A DNA stretch of 64,000 bases, taken from NCBI RefSeq assembly GCF_023278185.1, contig NZ_CP066356.1, forward strand, positions 8,858,001-8,922,000, read 5' to 3'. Source of the stretch: Bradyrhizobium elkanii USDA 76 (lineage in GTDB: Bacteria > Pseudomonadota > Alphaproteobacteria > Rhizobiales > Xanthobacteraceae). The notes beneath the pieces were generated by a model. It saw only the letters and a list, made by a program, of their open reading frames with translations. It had not been told where the DNA came from and did not search any database. Below, piece after piece: positions 44,977 through 55,899 of this stretch (positions are counted from its first letter, which is position 1; every line of letters starts with the position of its first letter). The translations under genes and the position numbers were made by a program.

Positions 44977-45513
44977 TCACGCGCAGAGCGCGTAGGAATC
45001 CTCGACCACATAGGGGCCGCCGCCTGTCGACGCGCGCGACGAGAACAGCACGAAGCGGTCCGCCATGAAAGTGCGGCTCGGGAAGTAGCCGCGCACGGAC
45101 AGATAATCCGCGACGTCCTGGCTCGAAGCGTCATGCAAACGCGCGAGCGTGACATGTGGCGTGAATTTTCTGCCCTCGGGATCGAGCCCCATCCGCTGCA
45201 TCATCCGCTCGAGCTCCGCCTGCAGTTCGATCAGCGGCCGGCTCGGCTCGACGGCGGCAACCACCGCGCGCGGCTTGCGTCCGCCGAAGCTCGACAGGCC
45301 TTGCAGTTTGACCTCGAACGGCTTGCGGTTCACCCGAAACAGCATCGACGCGATCTCGTTGGCCCAGATGCCATCGATATCGCCGATGAAGCGCAGAGTG
45401 ACGTGATAATTTTCGGGATCGATCCAGCGCGCGCCGGGAAGGCCGCCACGCAAGCTGGAGAGGGTTTGGCCGATCTCGGCCGGAATTTCCAGTCCAGTGA
45501 ACAGACGCGGCAT
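44977..45513 (-). CDS. thpR: RNA 2',3'-cyclic phosphodiesterase (LigT/2H family)
   Basis: A 178-residue 2H phosphoesterase. The two HxTx motifs are HVTLRFIGDID (His near 43) and HVTLARLHD (His near 127), which together form the catalytic pair. It begins MPRLFTGLEIPAEIGQTLSS. It opens 2',3'-cyclic phosphates on RNA ends in vitro; the in vivo substrate is unclear. It is followed by an Ala-rich C terminus typical of the rhizobial forms. Confidence 0.92.
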   Translation of the reverse strand: MPRLFTGLEIPAEIGQTLSSLRGGLPGARWIDPENYHVTLRFIGDIDGIWANEIASMLFRVNRKPFEVKLQGLSSFGGRKPRAVVAAVEPSRPLIELQAELERMMQRMGLDPEGRKFTPHVTLARLHDASSQDVADYLSVRGYFPSRTFMADRFVLFSSRASTGGGPYVVEDSYALCA

Positions 45514-45679
45514 CGCAATAATCCTCGATGCTTGGCGCGAGTTTTGGGAGCCCGCACCCTGTAACAGCCCGGCGACGAATCACCGATGCCTATTTGTACC
45601 CGAGATATGTGACTCTGCGAAGCATGACCCGTTAACAGCTCGTAAACCTACGGACACGACACGGCTCACTGCCTGCGCT

Positions 45680-46408
45680 TCAACTGCGTTGCCCTGATAT
45701 TGCGCCGAGAAATGCCTCCACTGTGGGCAGGATATTTTTCACAACGATGTCCACACCCTCCGCCGTCGGATGCATGCCGTCGGCCTGATTGATCTTCGGA
45801 TTAGCAGCAACGCCGTCGAGGAAGAACGGATAGAGCGGCACGCCAAGGGCCTTCGAGAGATCCGGATAGATCGCGTTGAACTTCGCTGCATACTCACTGC
45901 CATAGTTCGGTGGCGCGAGCATGCCGCACAAGAGCACGGCGATCTTGCGCGCCTGCAACTTTGTGATGATGTCGGACAGCGCGGCACGCGTGACGGCGGG
46001 ATCGATGCCGCGCAAGGCATCGTTGGCACCGAGCTCGATGATCACGGCATCGGTTCCATCAGGCACCGACCAGTCGAGCCGCTCGCGGCCGCCCGAGGCG
46101 GTGTCCCCGGACACCCCGGCATTGGTCATCTCGACCTTTATCCCCTTGGCTTCCAACGCCTTTTGCAGCCGGATCGGGAACGCCGCCGGGCCCGGGAGGC
46201 CGTACCCGGCGCTCAGGGAATCGCCCAGTACCACCATCTTGATCGGCTTCGCCGGTCCTTTCTCCGGGCCATTTTCCAATCCTGGCGTCTGCGCGCTGGC
46301 AGCCGTCATCAAGCCCATAAGCAACACGAGTATGTGCACGAAGATTCTCAACCGGCCCTCGACCGCAGCCGCTGAAGTGCCATATGACCGAACCATGGAC
46401 AGTCTCAT
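45680..46408 (-). CDS. arylesterase/TesA-like SGNH hydrolase, exported
   Basis: About 242 residues. Signal peptide with core LRIFVHILVLLMGLMTAASA, then an SGNH fold: block I GDSLSAGYG (nucleophile Ser), block II Gly in NAGVSGDTASGG, block III GANDALRG, block V DGMHPTAEG with the catalytic Asp and His. ATG 46408 has AGAGGA at a good distance; ATG 46396 is the next in-frame start. The start region overlaps the start of the divergent ABC ATPase gene. The tesA-ybbA-ybbP divergent arrangement also exists in E. coli, which supports the call. It hydrolyses short-chain esters or thioesters in the periplasm. Confidence 0.9.
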   Translation of the reverse strand: MRLSMVRSYGTSAAAVEGRLRIFVHILVLLMGLMTAASAQTPGLENGPEKGPAKPIKMVVLGDSLSAGYGLPGPAAFPIRLQKALEAKGIKVEMTNAGVSGDTASGGRERLDWSVPDGTDAVIIELGANDALRGIDPAVTRAALSDIITKLQARKIAVLLCGMLAPPNYGSEYAAKFNAIYPDLSKALGVPLYPFFLDGVAANPKINQADGMHPTAEGVDIVVKNILPTVEAFLGAISGQRS

Positions 46409-47114
46409 CGAATCCTCTTCACTGACCGACGTCGAGCCGGACACCATTGCCGTCAGCAACGTCAATCTCTCGCTCGGCACCGGCGCGGCACGGGTCCATA
46501 TCCTCAAAGATATCAGCCTTCGTGTGGCGGCGGGTGAGGCCATCGGCCTGATCGGCCCGTCGGGCTCGGGCAAGTCGACCTTGCTGATGGTGATGGCGGG
46601 GCTCGAACGTCCTGACAGTGGAGAAGTGGTCGTCAACGGCACCTCGTTCAATGCCCTCGATGAAGATGCGCTGGCGCGCTTCCGCGGCCGCCAGGTCGGC
46701 ATCGTCTTCCAGTCGTTCCATCTGATCCCGACCATGACGGCGCTGGAGAATGTCGCGGTGCCGCTCGAGCTCGCCGGCAATCCCGATGCGGCCGCGCGCG
46801 CCGCGCAGGAGCTGCAATCGGTCGGGCTCGGCGAGCGCCTGCATCACTATCCGACGCAACTCTCCGGCGGCGAGCAGCAGCGCGTCGCGATCGCGCGCGC
46901 GCTCGCGCCCGATCCCGCGATCCTCGTTGCCGACGAGCCGACCGGGAATCTCGACGAGACGACGGGCAAGCAGATCGTCGACCTGCTGTTCACCAAGCAC
47001 GCCGAGCGCGGCATGACGCTGGTGCTGGTGACGCACGATCTCGCGCTCGCGCAGCGCTGCGACCGCGTCGTGCGGCTGCGCTCCGGCCGCATCGACGGAC
47101 AATCAACTACATGA
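46395..47114 (+). CDS. ABC transporter ATP-binding protein (YbbA/LolD-like)
   Basis: A 239-residue ATPase. Walker A GPSGSGKST, Q loop VFQSFHLIPTMTALENV, signature LSGGEQQRVAIARAL, Walker B ILVADEPTGNLDE, H-loop TH in VLVTHD. It belongs to the MacB/LolD group that works with FtsX-type permeases; its permease follows 13 bp downstream. ATG 46395 gives MDSLIESSSLTDV; its start codon overlaps the divergent esterase gene. Confidence 0.94.
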   Translation: MDSLIESSSLTDVEPDTIAVSNVNLSLGTGAARVHILKDISLRVAAGEAIGLIGPSGSGKSTLLMVMAGLERPDSGEVVVNGTSFNALDEDALARFRGRQVGIVFQSFHLIPTMTALENVAVPLELAGNPDAAARAAQELQSVGLGERLHHYPTQLSGGEQQRVAIARALAPDPAILVADEPTGNLDETTGKQIVDLLFTKHAERGMTLVLVTHDLALAQRCDRVVRLRSGRIDGQSTT

Positions 47115-47127
47115 GCTTTGCCACCAC

Positions 47128-49698
47128 ATGAGCATCGCGTCCGAAGTCGCGCTGCAGGGCCGCGCGTCGTCGCTTGCCTTCCGTTATGCGCTGCGCGAAC
47201 TGCGTGGCGGCCTGCGCGGCTTCTACGTGTTCATCGCCTGCATCGCGCTCGGCGTGATGGCGATTGCCGGCGTCGGCTCGGTCGCCGCCAGCCTCGGCGA
47301 CGGCCTCTCGCGCGAAGGACGCACGCTGCTCGGCGGCGATGCCGCGTTCTCGCTGATCTCGCGCGAGGCCAAGCCCGACGAGGTCGCCTATCTGCGCACG
47401 CGGGGCGAGGTTTCGATCGCGGCCACGCTCCGCGCGATGGCCCGCAGCAATGACGGCAAGCTGGCGCTGGTCGAGCTCAAGGCCGTCGACAACAAATATC
47501 CGATGCTCGGCGAGCTGATGCTCGAGCCGGGCATGCCGGTCGCCGATCTGCTCGCCGAACGCGACGGCGTCTTTGGCGCGGCCGCCGATTCAACCCTGCT
47601 GGCGCGGCTCGACCTGAAGCTCGGCGACCGCGTCACCATCGGCAGCGCGACCTACCAGATCCGCAGCGTGGTGGCAGCCGAGCCCGACAAGCTCGCCGGC
47701 GGCGTCGGCCTCGGGCCGCGCTTCCTGATCAGCGAAGCCAGCCTGCGTGCCACCGACCTGTTGCAGCCGGGCAGCCTGGTGCGCTGGATCTACCGCGTGA
47801 AGCTGCCCGACGGCGCCAATGACGATCGCGCCACCACCGCGCTGATCGACGGCGCGCGCAGCGCCGCGCCGGAGGCCGGCTGGGAGGTCCGCAGCCGCAG
47901 CAATGCCTCACCGCAGCTCGAGCGCACCATCAACCGCTTCACCCAATTCCTGACCCTGGTCGGCCTCGCGGCGCTGCTGGTCGGCGGTGTCGGCGTCGCC
48001 AACGCGGTGAAGAGCCACATCGACCGGCGCCGCGACGTCATCGCTTCGTTCAAGGCGCTCGGCGCCACCGGCCGCGACGTCTTCACGATCTACTGCACGC
48101 AGGTGGTGGTGCTGGCCGGGATCGGCTCGGTGATCGGGCTCGTGCTCGGCGCCGCGCTGCCCTTCGTCATCGTCGGCCTGTTCGGCAAGCTGCTGCCGCT
48201 GCCGGTGGTGCCCGCGCTGCATCCCGACGAGCTCGCGCTGTCCTTCCTCTACGGCCAGCTCACCGCGCTGGCATTCGGGCTGTGGCCGCTCGGCCGCGTT
48301 CATGACGTGCCGGTCGCGGCGCTGTTCCGCGAGACCGTCACCAGCGAGTGGCATCGCCCGCGCTGGAGCTATCTGGCGCTGATGGCCGTGGTGATCGCGC
48401 TCCTGATCGGCGTCGCGATCGGGCTTGCCTATGACAAGCGGGTCGCCGCCGTGTTCGTCGCCTCGTCGATCGCGGTGTTCCTGCTGTTGCGCGGAATCGC
48501 CGAGCTCCTGATGGCGGTGGCGCGGCGGCTGCCGCGCAGCCGCATGACCATGCTGCGGCTCGCGATCGCCAACATCCACCGGCCGGGCGCGCTGACGCCG
48601 TCGGTGGTGCTGTCGCTGGGGCTCGGGCTCGCGGTGCTCGTCACCATCACCCAGATCGACGGCAATCTGCGCCGGCAGTTCCTGGCCGAGCTGCCGGAGC
48701 GGGCGCCGTCGTTCTTCTTCATCGACATCCCCTCCACCGAAGCCGACCGCTTCAATGCCTTCCTGGCCAAGATCGCCGCCGGCTCGACCGTCGAGGACGT
48801 TCCGATGCTGCGCGGGCGCATCGTGGCCGCGCGCGGCGTCAAGGCCGACCAGCTCAAGCCGTCCGTCGATTCGGAATGGGTGCTGCAGAGCGACCGCGGC
48901 CTGACCTATACCGGCGAAGTTCCCAAGGGCTCGAAGATCGTCGAGGGCGAATGGTGGGGGCCGGACTACAGCGGCCCCCCGCTGGTCTCGATGGAGAAGA
49001 AGATCGCCGACGGCCTGTCCCTGAAGATCGGCGACGAGATCGTCGTCAACGTGCTCGGCCGCGACGTGCCGGCGAAGATCGCCAACTTGCGCAACATCGA
49101 CTGGCAGGGCCTCGGCATCAATTTCGTGCTGGTGTTCTCGCCGAATGCCTTCAAGGGCGCGCCGCACAGCCATGTCGCGACCCTGACGGAACCACACGCC
49201 GATTCCGCGGACGATGCGCGCATCATCAAGCAGGTCGCCGACGCGTTCCCGATGGTGACCAGCGTGCGGGTCCGCGAGGCGCTGGAGACGGTCGGCAGCG
49301 TGGTCAGCAATCTGGTGCTGGCGATCCGCGGCGCCAGCGCCGTGACGCTGATCTCGGCGATCCTGGTGCTCGGCGGCGCGCTCGCGGCCGGACACCGCCA
49401 CCGCGTCTATGACGCCGTGATTCTCAAGACGCTCGGCGCGACGCGGGTGCGATTGCTCGGCGCCTACGCGCTGGAGTATCTGATGATCGGTTTTGCAACC
49501 GCCGTGTTCGGGGTGATCGCCGGCTCGATCGCGGCCTGGCTGATCGTGACGCGGCTGATGACGCTGAGTTTTATCTGGCAGGCCGGCAGCGCCGCGCTGG
49601 TCGTGGTCGCCGCGCTGGTCGTCACGGTTGGACTGGGGCTCGCCGGGACGCTGCTCGCGCTAAACCAGAAGCCGGCCTCAGTGTTGCGGAATTTGTGA
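47128..49698 (+). CDS. YbbP-like FtsX-family ABC permease
   Basis: An 856-residue inner-membrane protein with about ten membrane spans: one near the N terminus (GFYVFIACIALGVMAIAGVG), two FtsX domains (about 270-390 and 730-850) and central spans around 420-470. A large periplasmic region lies between. FLTLVGLAALLVGGVGVANA is a typical FtsX segment. It pairs with the upstream ATPase, probably as an envelope-factor or lipophilic-substrate exporter; the cargo is unknown. Confidence 0.94.
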   Translation: MSIASEVALQGRASSLAFRYALRELRGGLRGFYVFIACIALGVMAIAGVGSVAASLGDGLSREGRTLLGGDAAFSLISREAKPDEVAYLRTRGEVSIAATLRAMARSNDGKLALVELKAVDNKYPMLGELMLEPGMPVADLLAERDGVFGAAADSTLLARLDLKLGDRVTIGSATYQIRSVVAAEPDKLAGGVGLGPRFLISEASLRATDLLQPGSLVRWIYRVKLPDGANDDRATTALIDGARSAAPEAGWEVRSRSNASPQLERTINRFTQFLTLVGLAALLVGGVGVANAVKSHIDRRRDVIASFKALGATGRDVFTIYCTQVVVLAGIGSVIGLVLGAALPFVIVGLFGKLLPLPVVPALHPDELALSFLYGQLTALAFGLWPLGRVHDVPVAALFRETVTSEWHRPRWSYLALMAVVIALLIGVAIGLAYDKRVAAVFVASSIAVFLLLRGIAELLMAVARRLPRSRMTMLRLAIANIHRPGALTPSVVLSLGLGLAVLVTITQIDGNLRRQFLAELPERAPSFFFIDIPSTEADRFNAFLAKIAAGSTVEDVPMLRGRIVAARGVKADQLKPSVDSEWVLQSDRGLTYTGEVPKGSKIVEGEWWGPDYSGPPLVSMEKKIADGLSLKIGDEIVVNVLGRDVPAKIANLRNIDWQGLGINFVLVFSPNAFKGAPHSHVATLTEPHADSADDARIIKQVADAFPMVTSVRVREALETVGSVVSNLVLAIRGASAVTLISAILVLGGALAAGHRHRVYDAVILKTLGATRVRLLGAYALEYLMIGFATAVFGVIAGSIAAWLIVTRLMTLSFIWQAGSAALVVVAALVVTVGLGLAGTLLALNQKPASVLRNL

Positions 49699-49818
49699 CA
49701 AAATGTAGCGGCGCGAGCGCCGTTTTTGCCTATGATGCTAGGGCAGAGCGACATTCGGCCGCGCGTGGAAGCTTGCGTCGGATGTGTTAATTTCCCACAT
49801 ACCAATCGGGTCGGATAG

Positions 49819-49857
49819 TCGGTTTGAATGACACGGAATTAATGTTCCGCAAACCGA
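49819..49857 (+). ncRNA. ybhL-leader-like RNA hairpin
   Basis: Outer stem TCGGTTTG (49819-49826) with CAAACCGA (49850-49857), a 7-nt one-sided bulge AATGACA, inner stem CGGAA (49834-49838) with TTCCG (49845-49849), loop TTAATG. It is 76 bp upstream of a Bax-inhibitor-1/YccA gene. The ybhL leader is a conserved RNA known from Rhizobiales upstream of exactly this gene type; my match is by position and a bulged stem-loop shape, not by a covariance search. Confidence 0.55.
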
Positions 49858-49932
49858 GCCATCTGAGATAGATTTACGACCGGCGCCGCAAATCCCTTGC
49901 GCTCCACCGGGACCAACCACGGGAATTCGACC

Positions 49933-50724
49933 ATGTCGGACCTAGACCGCAACTACGCTTCTCCTTTCGGCCGGGCCGCCGGGCGCATTGACGCTGCGGC
50001 CGTCGACGCCGGTCTGCGCGCCTACATGCTGCGCATCTACAACTACATGAGCATCGGCCTGGCCATCACCGGCCTCGCCGCGCTCGGCGTCTACATGGGT
50101 GCGGTGACGACCGACCAGTCGGCCGCCGTCGCCAAGTTCGGCAACGCCTATCTGACGCAGTTCGGCTACGCGATGTTCGTGAGCCCGCTGAAGTGGCTGT
50201 TCATCCTCGCCCCTCTGGCGATGGTGTTCGTCATCTCGGCCGGCATCAACCGCCTGCAGCCCGCGACCGCCCAACTCCTGTTCTGGGTGTTCTCGGCGCT
50301 GATGGGTCTGTCGCTGTCGTCGATCTTCCTGGTGTACACGCACACTTCGATCGTGCGCGTGTTCTTCATCACCGCGGCGACGTTCGGTGCGCTGAGCCTC
50401 TACGGCTACACCACCAAGCGTGACATGAGCGGCATGGGCTCGTTCCTGTTCATGGGTCTGATCGGCATCATCATCGCGAGCCTGGTCAACCTGTTCCTGG
50501 CGAGCTCGGCGCTGCAGTTCATCGTGTCGGTGGTCGGCGTGCTGGTGTTCGCGGGCCTCACCGCCTGGGACACCCAGCGGCTGAAGAACGACTACATCTA
50601 CGGCTACGCCTCGCAGGGTGGCGTGATGGCAGAGCGTGCGGCAATTACGGGTGCGCTGTCGCTCTACCTGAACTTCATCAACCTGTTCACGCTGCTCCTG
50701 CAGCTGCTCGGCCAGCGCGACTAA
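49933..50724 (+). CDS. Bax inhibitor-1/YccA family membrane protein
   Basis: A 263-residue inner-membrane protein with seven hydrophobic segments. It begins MSDLDRNYASPFGRAAGRID; family signals include LRAYMLRIYNYMSIGLAITG near the start, GLTAWDTQRLKNDYIYG (conserved Asp of the pore region) and LSLYLNFINLFTLLLQLLG at the end. Bacterial relatives act as pH-sensitive calcium leaks or interact with FtsH. ATG 49933 is chosen over an upstream frame lacking conserved sequence. A terminator follows. Confidence 0.93.
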   Translation: MSDLDRNYASPFGRAAGRIDAAAVDAGLRAYMLRIYNYMSIGLAITGLAALGVYMGAVTTDQSAAVAKFGNAYLTQFGYAMFVSPLKWLFILAPLAMVFVISAGINRLQPATAQLLFWVFSALMGLSLSSIFLVYTHTSIVRVFFITAATFGALSLYGYTTKRDMSGMGSFLFMGLIGIIIASLVNLFLASSALQFIVSVVGVLVFAGLTAWDTQRLKNDYIYGYASQGGVMAERAAITGALSLYLNFINLFTLLLQLLGQRD

Positions 50725-50750
50725 GCGCCTCGAGCGAGCCGATCAAATCC

Positions 50751-50784
50751 AAGCCCCGGCCATCCCGCCGGGGCTTTTCTCTTG
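50751..50784 (+). terminator. intrinsic terminator after the Bax-inhibitor-1 gene
   Basis: Stem AAGCCCCGGC (50751-50760) with GCCGGGGCTT (50767-50776), loop CATCCC, followed by TTCTCTT. Confidence 0.82.
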
Positions 50785-50802
50785 GGCGAGGCGAGATGTA
50801 GC

Positions 50803-50925
50803 GTAGCCCGGATGAAGCGCAGCGAAATCCGGGGCAAGTTCATCCATGGCTTCGGCAGTCCCGGATTCCGCGGAGCCTGTCATCGGGCGCGCGTTCGCGC
50901 GACCCGTTGGCTCCATCCGGGCTAC
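50803..50925. repeat. intergenic repeat family F, inverted pair
   Basis: GTAGCCCGGATGAAGCGCAG at the left and CTCCATCCGGGCTAC at the right form the ends of a pair of inverted copies. No gene is supported between 50725 and 51102. Confidence 0.65.
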
Positions 50926-51006
50926 AAGCTTTTCGTTTGCGCGAGGCAAAAATAATGGCGAGGCCGCGCGAGGGCCGCACAACTGCGCCGGCGGATTAGC
51001 GGATTT

Positions 51007-51093
51007 GTAGCCCGGATGAGCGAAGCGATATCCGGGGAAGTTGTACCCGGGTGGTGAGATCCTCCCGGATGTCGCTTCGCTCATCCGGGCTAC
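51007..51093. repeat. intergenic repeat family F, second inverted pair
   Basis: GTAGCCCGGATGAGCGAAGC ... GCTTCGCTCATCCGGGCTAC: arms of about 32 bp, nearly perfect, around a spacer. It ends just before the DUF2794 stop codon. Confidence 0.75.
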
Positions 51094-51102
51094 GAGAAAT
51101 CC

Positions 51103-51474
51103 CTACACCAGCGACAGCTTGCGGTCGATCACGAGCAGCACGCGTTCGAGTTCATGGCCGCGGCGCAGGATCAGGCCGGTCGCGGAAATCACGCTGTACA
51201 TGCCCTGCTTGCGCGCAAGCCGGGGGTCCTTCTCGATCCGGTAGATCGGCACTTCCGACGCGCGCCGGAACACCGAGAACACGGCACGGTCCTTCAGGAA
51301 GTCGATCGCATAGTCGCGCCACTCGCCGTCGGCGACCATGCGGCCGTAGAGATTGAGAATGCGGTTGAGCTCAAGTCGATCGAAAGTCACGCGGTTGGGC
51401 TGAGGAGTCGCGGCGGCGGTGCGCGCCGCGGCACGACTCCCGCTCGGATCAGTGTCCTCCGAGATCAAACTCAT
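51103..51474 (-). CDS. DUF2794 family protein
   Basis: A 123-residue soluble protein starting MSLISEDTDPSGSRAAARTA. After a low-complexity N terminus the conserved part is VTFDRLELNRILNLYGRMVA, DYAIDFLKDRAVFSVFRRAS and PIYRIEKDPRLARKQGMYSV, the usual DUF2794 pattern in alphaproteobacteria. ATG 51474 is the start; the longer frame is not conserved-looking. The function is unknown. Confidence 0.9.
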   Translation of the reverse strand: MSLISEDTDPSGSRAAARTAAATPQPNRVTFDRLELNRILNLYGRMVADGEWRDYAIDFLKDRAVFSVFRRASEVPIYRIEKDPRLARKQGMYSVISATGLILRRGHELERVLLVIDRKLSLV

Positions 51475-51705
51475 CGAGCGCCTCCTGTCACCTCGGTGAC
51501 GATCGGGTTCCGAAGGCCCCTCTTCGGGATCGTCACGAGAGTGACATGATCGCGCTAAGCGAGGGGGCCCGCAAGGGGCCAATCGCAATGCAACCGGGCC
51601 TTAACCACCACCGCGCGCGGCGGATTGTCCGGAAAACCGCAGAGTCACGGGAACGTTAGCGGAATCATATTGCTGCCCCACTTCCGCCCATCGCCCGCCC
51701 CGCTG

Positions 51706-51854
51706 CCCTGCGAAAAGGAAATCCTGCGTTGGCCCGGTCCTTTCGGTTCCGGATTCCTCAGCCCCCAGCCCCCCGGGGCCGTCGGGATCGGGCCTGTTCG
51801 CAGGGGAGTCAAATCCCAACACTGGGCCAACGAAAGTTGGTCCTTTTTGTTTTT
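51706..51854 (+). ncRNA. candidate structured small RNA with intrinsic terminator
   Basis: Closing stem CCCTGCGAA (51706-51714) with TTCGCAGGG (51797-51805). Inside it, AGGAAATCC (51716-51724) pairs with GGATTCCT (51751-51758), and CAG at 51759-51761 can pair with CTG at 51794-51796 to bound a second C/G-rich arm. The arms abut, giving a three-way junction with almost no free bases. About 18 nt later a terminator occupies 51824-51854. No CDS on this strand could use that terminator. The gap 51475-52015 has no convincing protein gene. The 5' end and promoter are not clear; CATATT at 51666-51671 is a weak -10 candidate. Confidence 0.5.
51824..51854 (+). terminator. strong GNRA-capped intrinsic terminator
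   Basis: GGGCCAAC (51824-51831) and GTTGGTCC (51836-51843) form an 8-bp stem with one G-U pair, capped by GAAA, followed by TTTTTGTTTTT (51844-51854). It is the main reason to believe a plus-strand transcript ends here. Confidence 0.75.
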
Positions 51855-52015
51855 GGGACCTGTGCAAGCGAGACGCGCGCAAAGCCCCGGCGTCCTCCTT
51901 TCGGCAAATCACTGGATGCACGTTCGTCGCCATGCGCGGCTGCACGACAACATGCGCGCGGTCCAACGACGCGACGGGCGGAAGCCGGCGCACCGCGCTT
52001 GACCGCAGCGAGGCG

Positions 52016-52777
52016 CTAGTGAAGCGAGGTGAAGGCAGCGCCGAGCATCGGGCCCGGCTTCTCGCGGTTGCCGTCCTGGACGTACACCGCCGCAGCATCG
52101 ACGCCGTCACGCGTGATGTTCTCCAGCGGCACGGTCCAGCTCCCGGACGAACCGTTCCAGTCACCGACCTTGAGGAGATTGCGCACCACGTTGTGGTAGG
52201 TGATCTCGCGGCCGCGGTTCTCGCCGCGCGCGATCGAGATCGGCACCGACTTCGAGATCGAGCAGATCCAGACCTCGCCGCGCGACACTGCGGGCGACTT
52301 CGATGCGGCGACCGACACGTTGATCTGCTTGCCGGTCAGCGTCATCGTCACCGGCACCGACATCACGCTGCCGCTCCTTTCGGTGCTCTTGATGGCGTCC
52401 TCGATACTGGCGCGATCGCTGCCGATCACATGCGCGGAGCCGTTGATCACGGCTTGCGGCGTGTAGACGTCGCGATCGCCGCGCACATGTGAATAGGCCT
52501 TCTGGCGCGCGCTGAAACGGGAATCGGCCAGCGTGTCCTTCCAGCCGAGATAATCCCAATAGTCGATCGGCATGCTCAGCGCGATGACGTTGGGGTCCTT
52601 CGCGAGGTCACCGATGATCTTGTCCGCGGGCGGACAGGACGAGCATCCCTGCGAGGTGAAGAGTTCGACGACGGCACGCGGATCGGCGTGGGCGGGGCGG
52701 ATGATCGCGACGATTGCGCAGATACCAAGGGCGCTCGACCATCGCGAGATACAGTTATAGGCCATCATCGCTGTCAT
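52016..52777 (-). CDS. DUF1223 thioredoxin-like exported protein
   Basis: A 253-residue protein. N-terminal signal sequence (core LGICAIVAIIRPAHA), then a thioredoxin-like domain with TSQGCSSCPPADKI (CxxC) at about residues 41-54 and PIDYWDYLGWKDTLADSRFS, both hallmarks of DUF1223. The C-terminal part is a beta-rich domain. The role is unknown; periplasmic redox chemistry is a reasonable inference. It lies downstream of acnA on the same strand but is separated by a terminator-like hairpin. Confidence 0.9.
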   Translation of the reverse strand: MTAMMAYNCISRWSSALGICAIVAIIRPAHADPRAVVELFTSQGCSSCPPADKIIGDLAKDPNVIALSMPIDYWDYLGWKDTLADSRFSARQKAYSHVRGDRDVYTPQAVINGSAHVIGSDRASIEDAIKSTERSGSVMSVPVTMTLTGKQINVSVAASKSPAVSRGEVWICSISKSVPISIARGENRGREITYHNVVRNLLKVGDWNGSSGSWTVPLENITRDGVDAAAVYVQDGNREKPGPMLGAAFTSLH

Positions 52778-52863
52778 ACTGCGAACCAGTCGTGATGATT
52801 TCCATCCGTAATTGTACGGAGCATGAAGTCTGTCCCTGAACTTGCGTGCCCCAAAACGCGAGA

Positions 52864-52894
52864 AAGCGGCCTTTTCATAGGCCGCCTTCTTTTT
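52864..52894. terminator. hairpin terminator between acnA and the DUF1223 gene
   Basis: Stem GCGGCCT (52866-52872) with AGGCCGC (52879-52885). The plus side is followed by CTTCTTTTT; on the minus strand, where acnA is read, the stem is followed by TTTCTCG. It probably ends acnA transcription. Confidence 0.6.
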
Positions 52895-52938
52895 AGTCGC
52901 TACTCACTAAGCGGTGAGGCACCGATCACAAATCCGCG

Positions 52939-55659
<2,721 letters not shown>

Positions 55660-55786
55660 GCGAGGAATCCCAATTCTCAGTTATACCCGGCAAGGGTAAC
55701 TAAACACCGGCGATCGGCACTGGCCAAGGGATGGCCTGGGGTGGGTTGCGGCCGCCGATTGTGTGTGCTGCATCAAGTTCCGGGCT

Positions 55787-55803
55787 TATAGAACCTTTCT
55801 AGA
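55787..55803. promoter_or_regulatory. ICE/Irr-box-like palindrome between acnA and ccmA
   Basis: TATAGAA-CCT-TTCTAGA. The arms are inverted repeats with one mismatch and differ by one base each from TTTAGAA-N3-TTCTAAA, the iron control element bound by Irr in Bradyrhizobium as I recall it. The site is about 130 bp from acnA and about 100 bp from ccmA, so it could serve either promoter. Confidence 0.55.
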
Positions 55804-55899
55804 AGCACCGCCACACCGACAAGCGTGCGACAGCGTTGCGCGACCCAAAAATTCTCACGCGGTAGCGAAAGATTTCAGAGGGCTGTGACAAGACGAACC

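Noticed and set aside
51601..52164. 187-residue minus-strand frame in the acnA-DUF2794 region
   Set aside because: It overlaps the DUF1223 gene and the candidate structured RNA, has no start near a ribosome site, and shows Pro/Gly-rich low-complexity sequence. I prefer the RNA interpretation, though a small peptide cannot be fully excluded.
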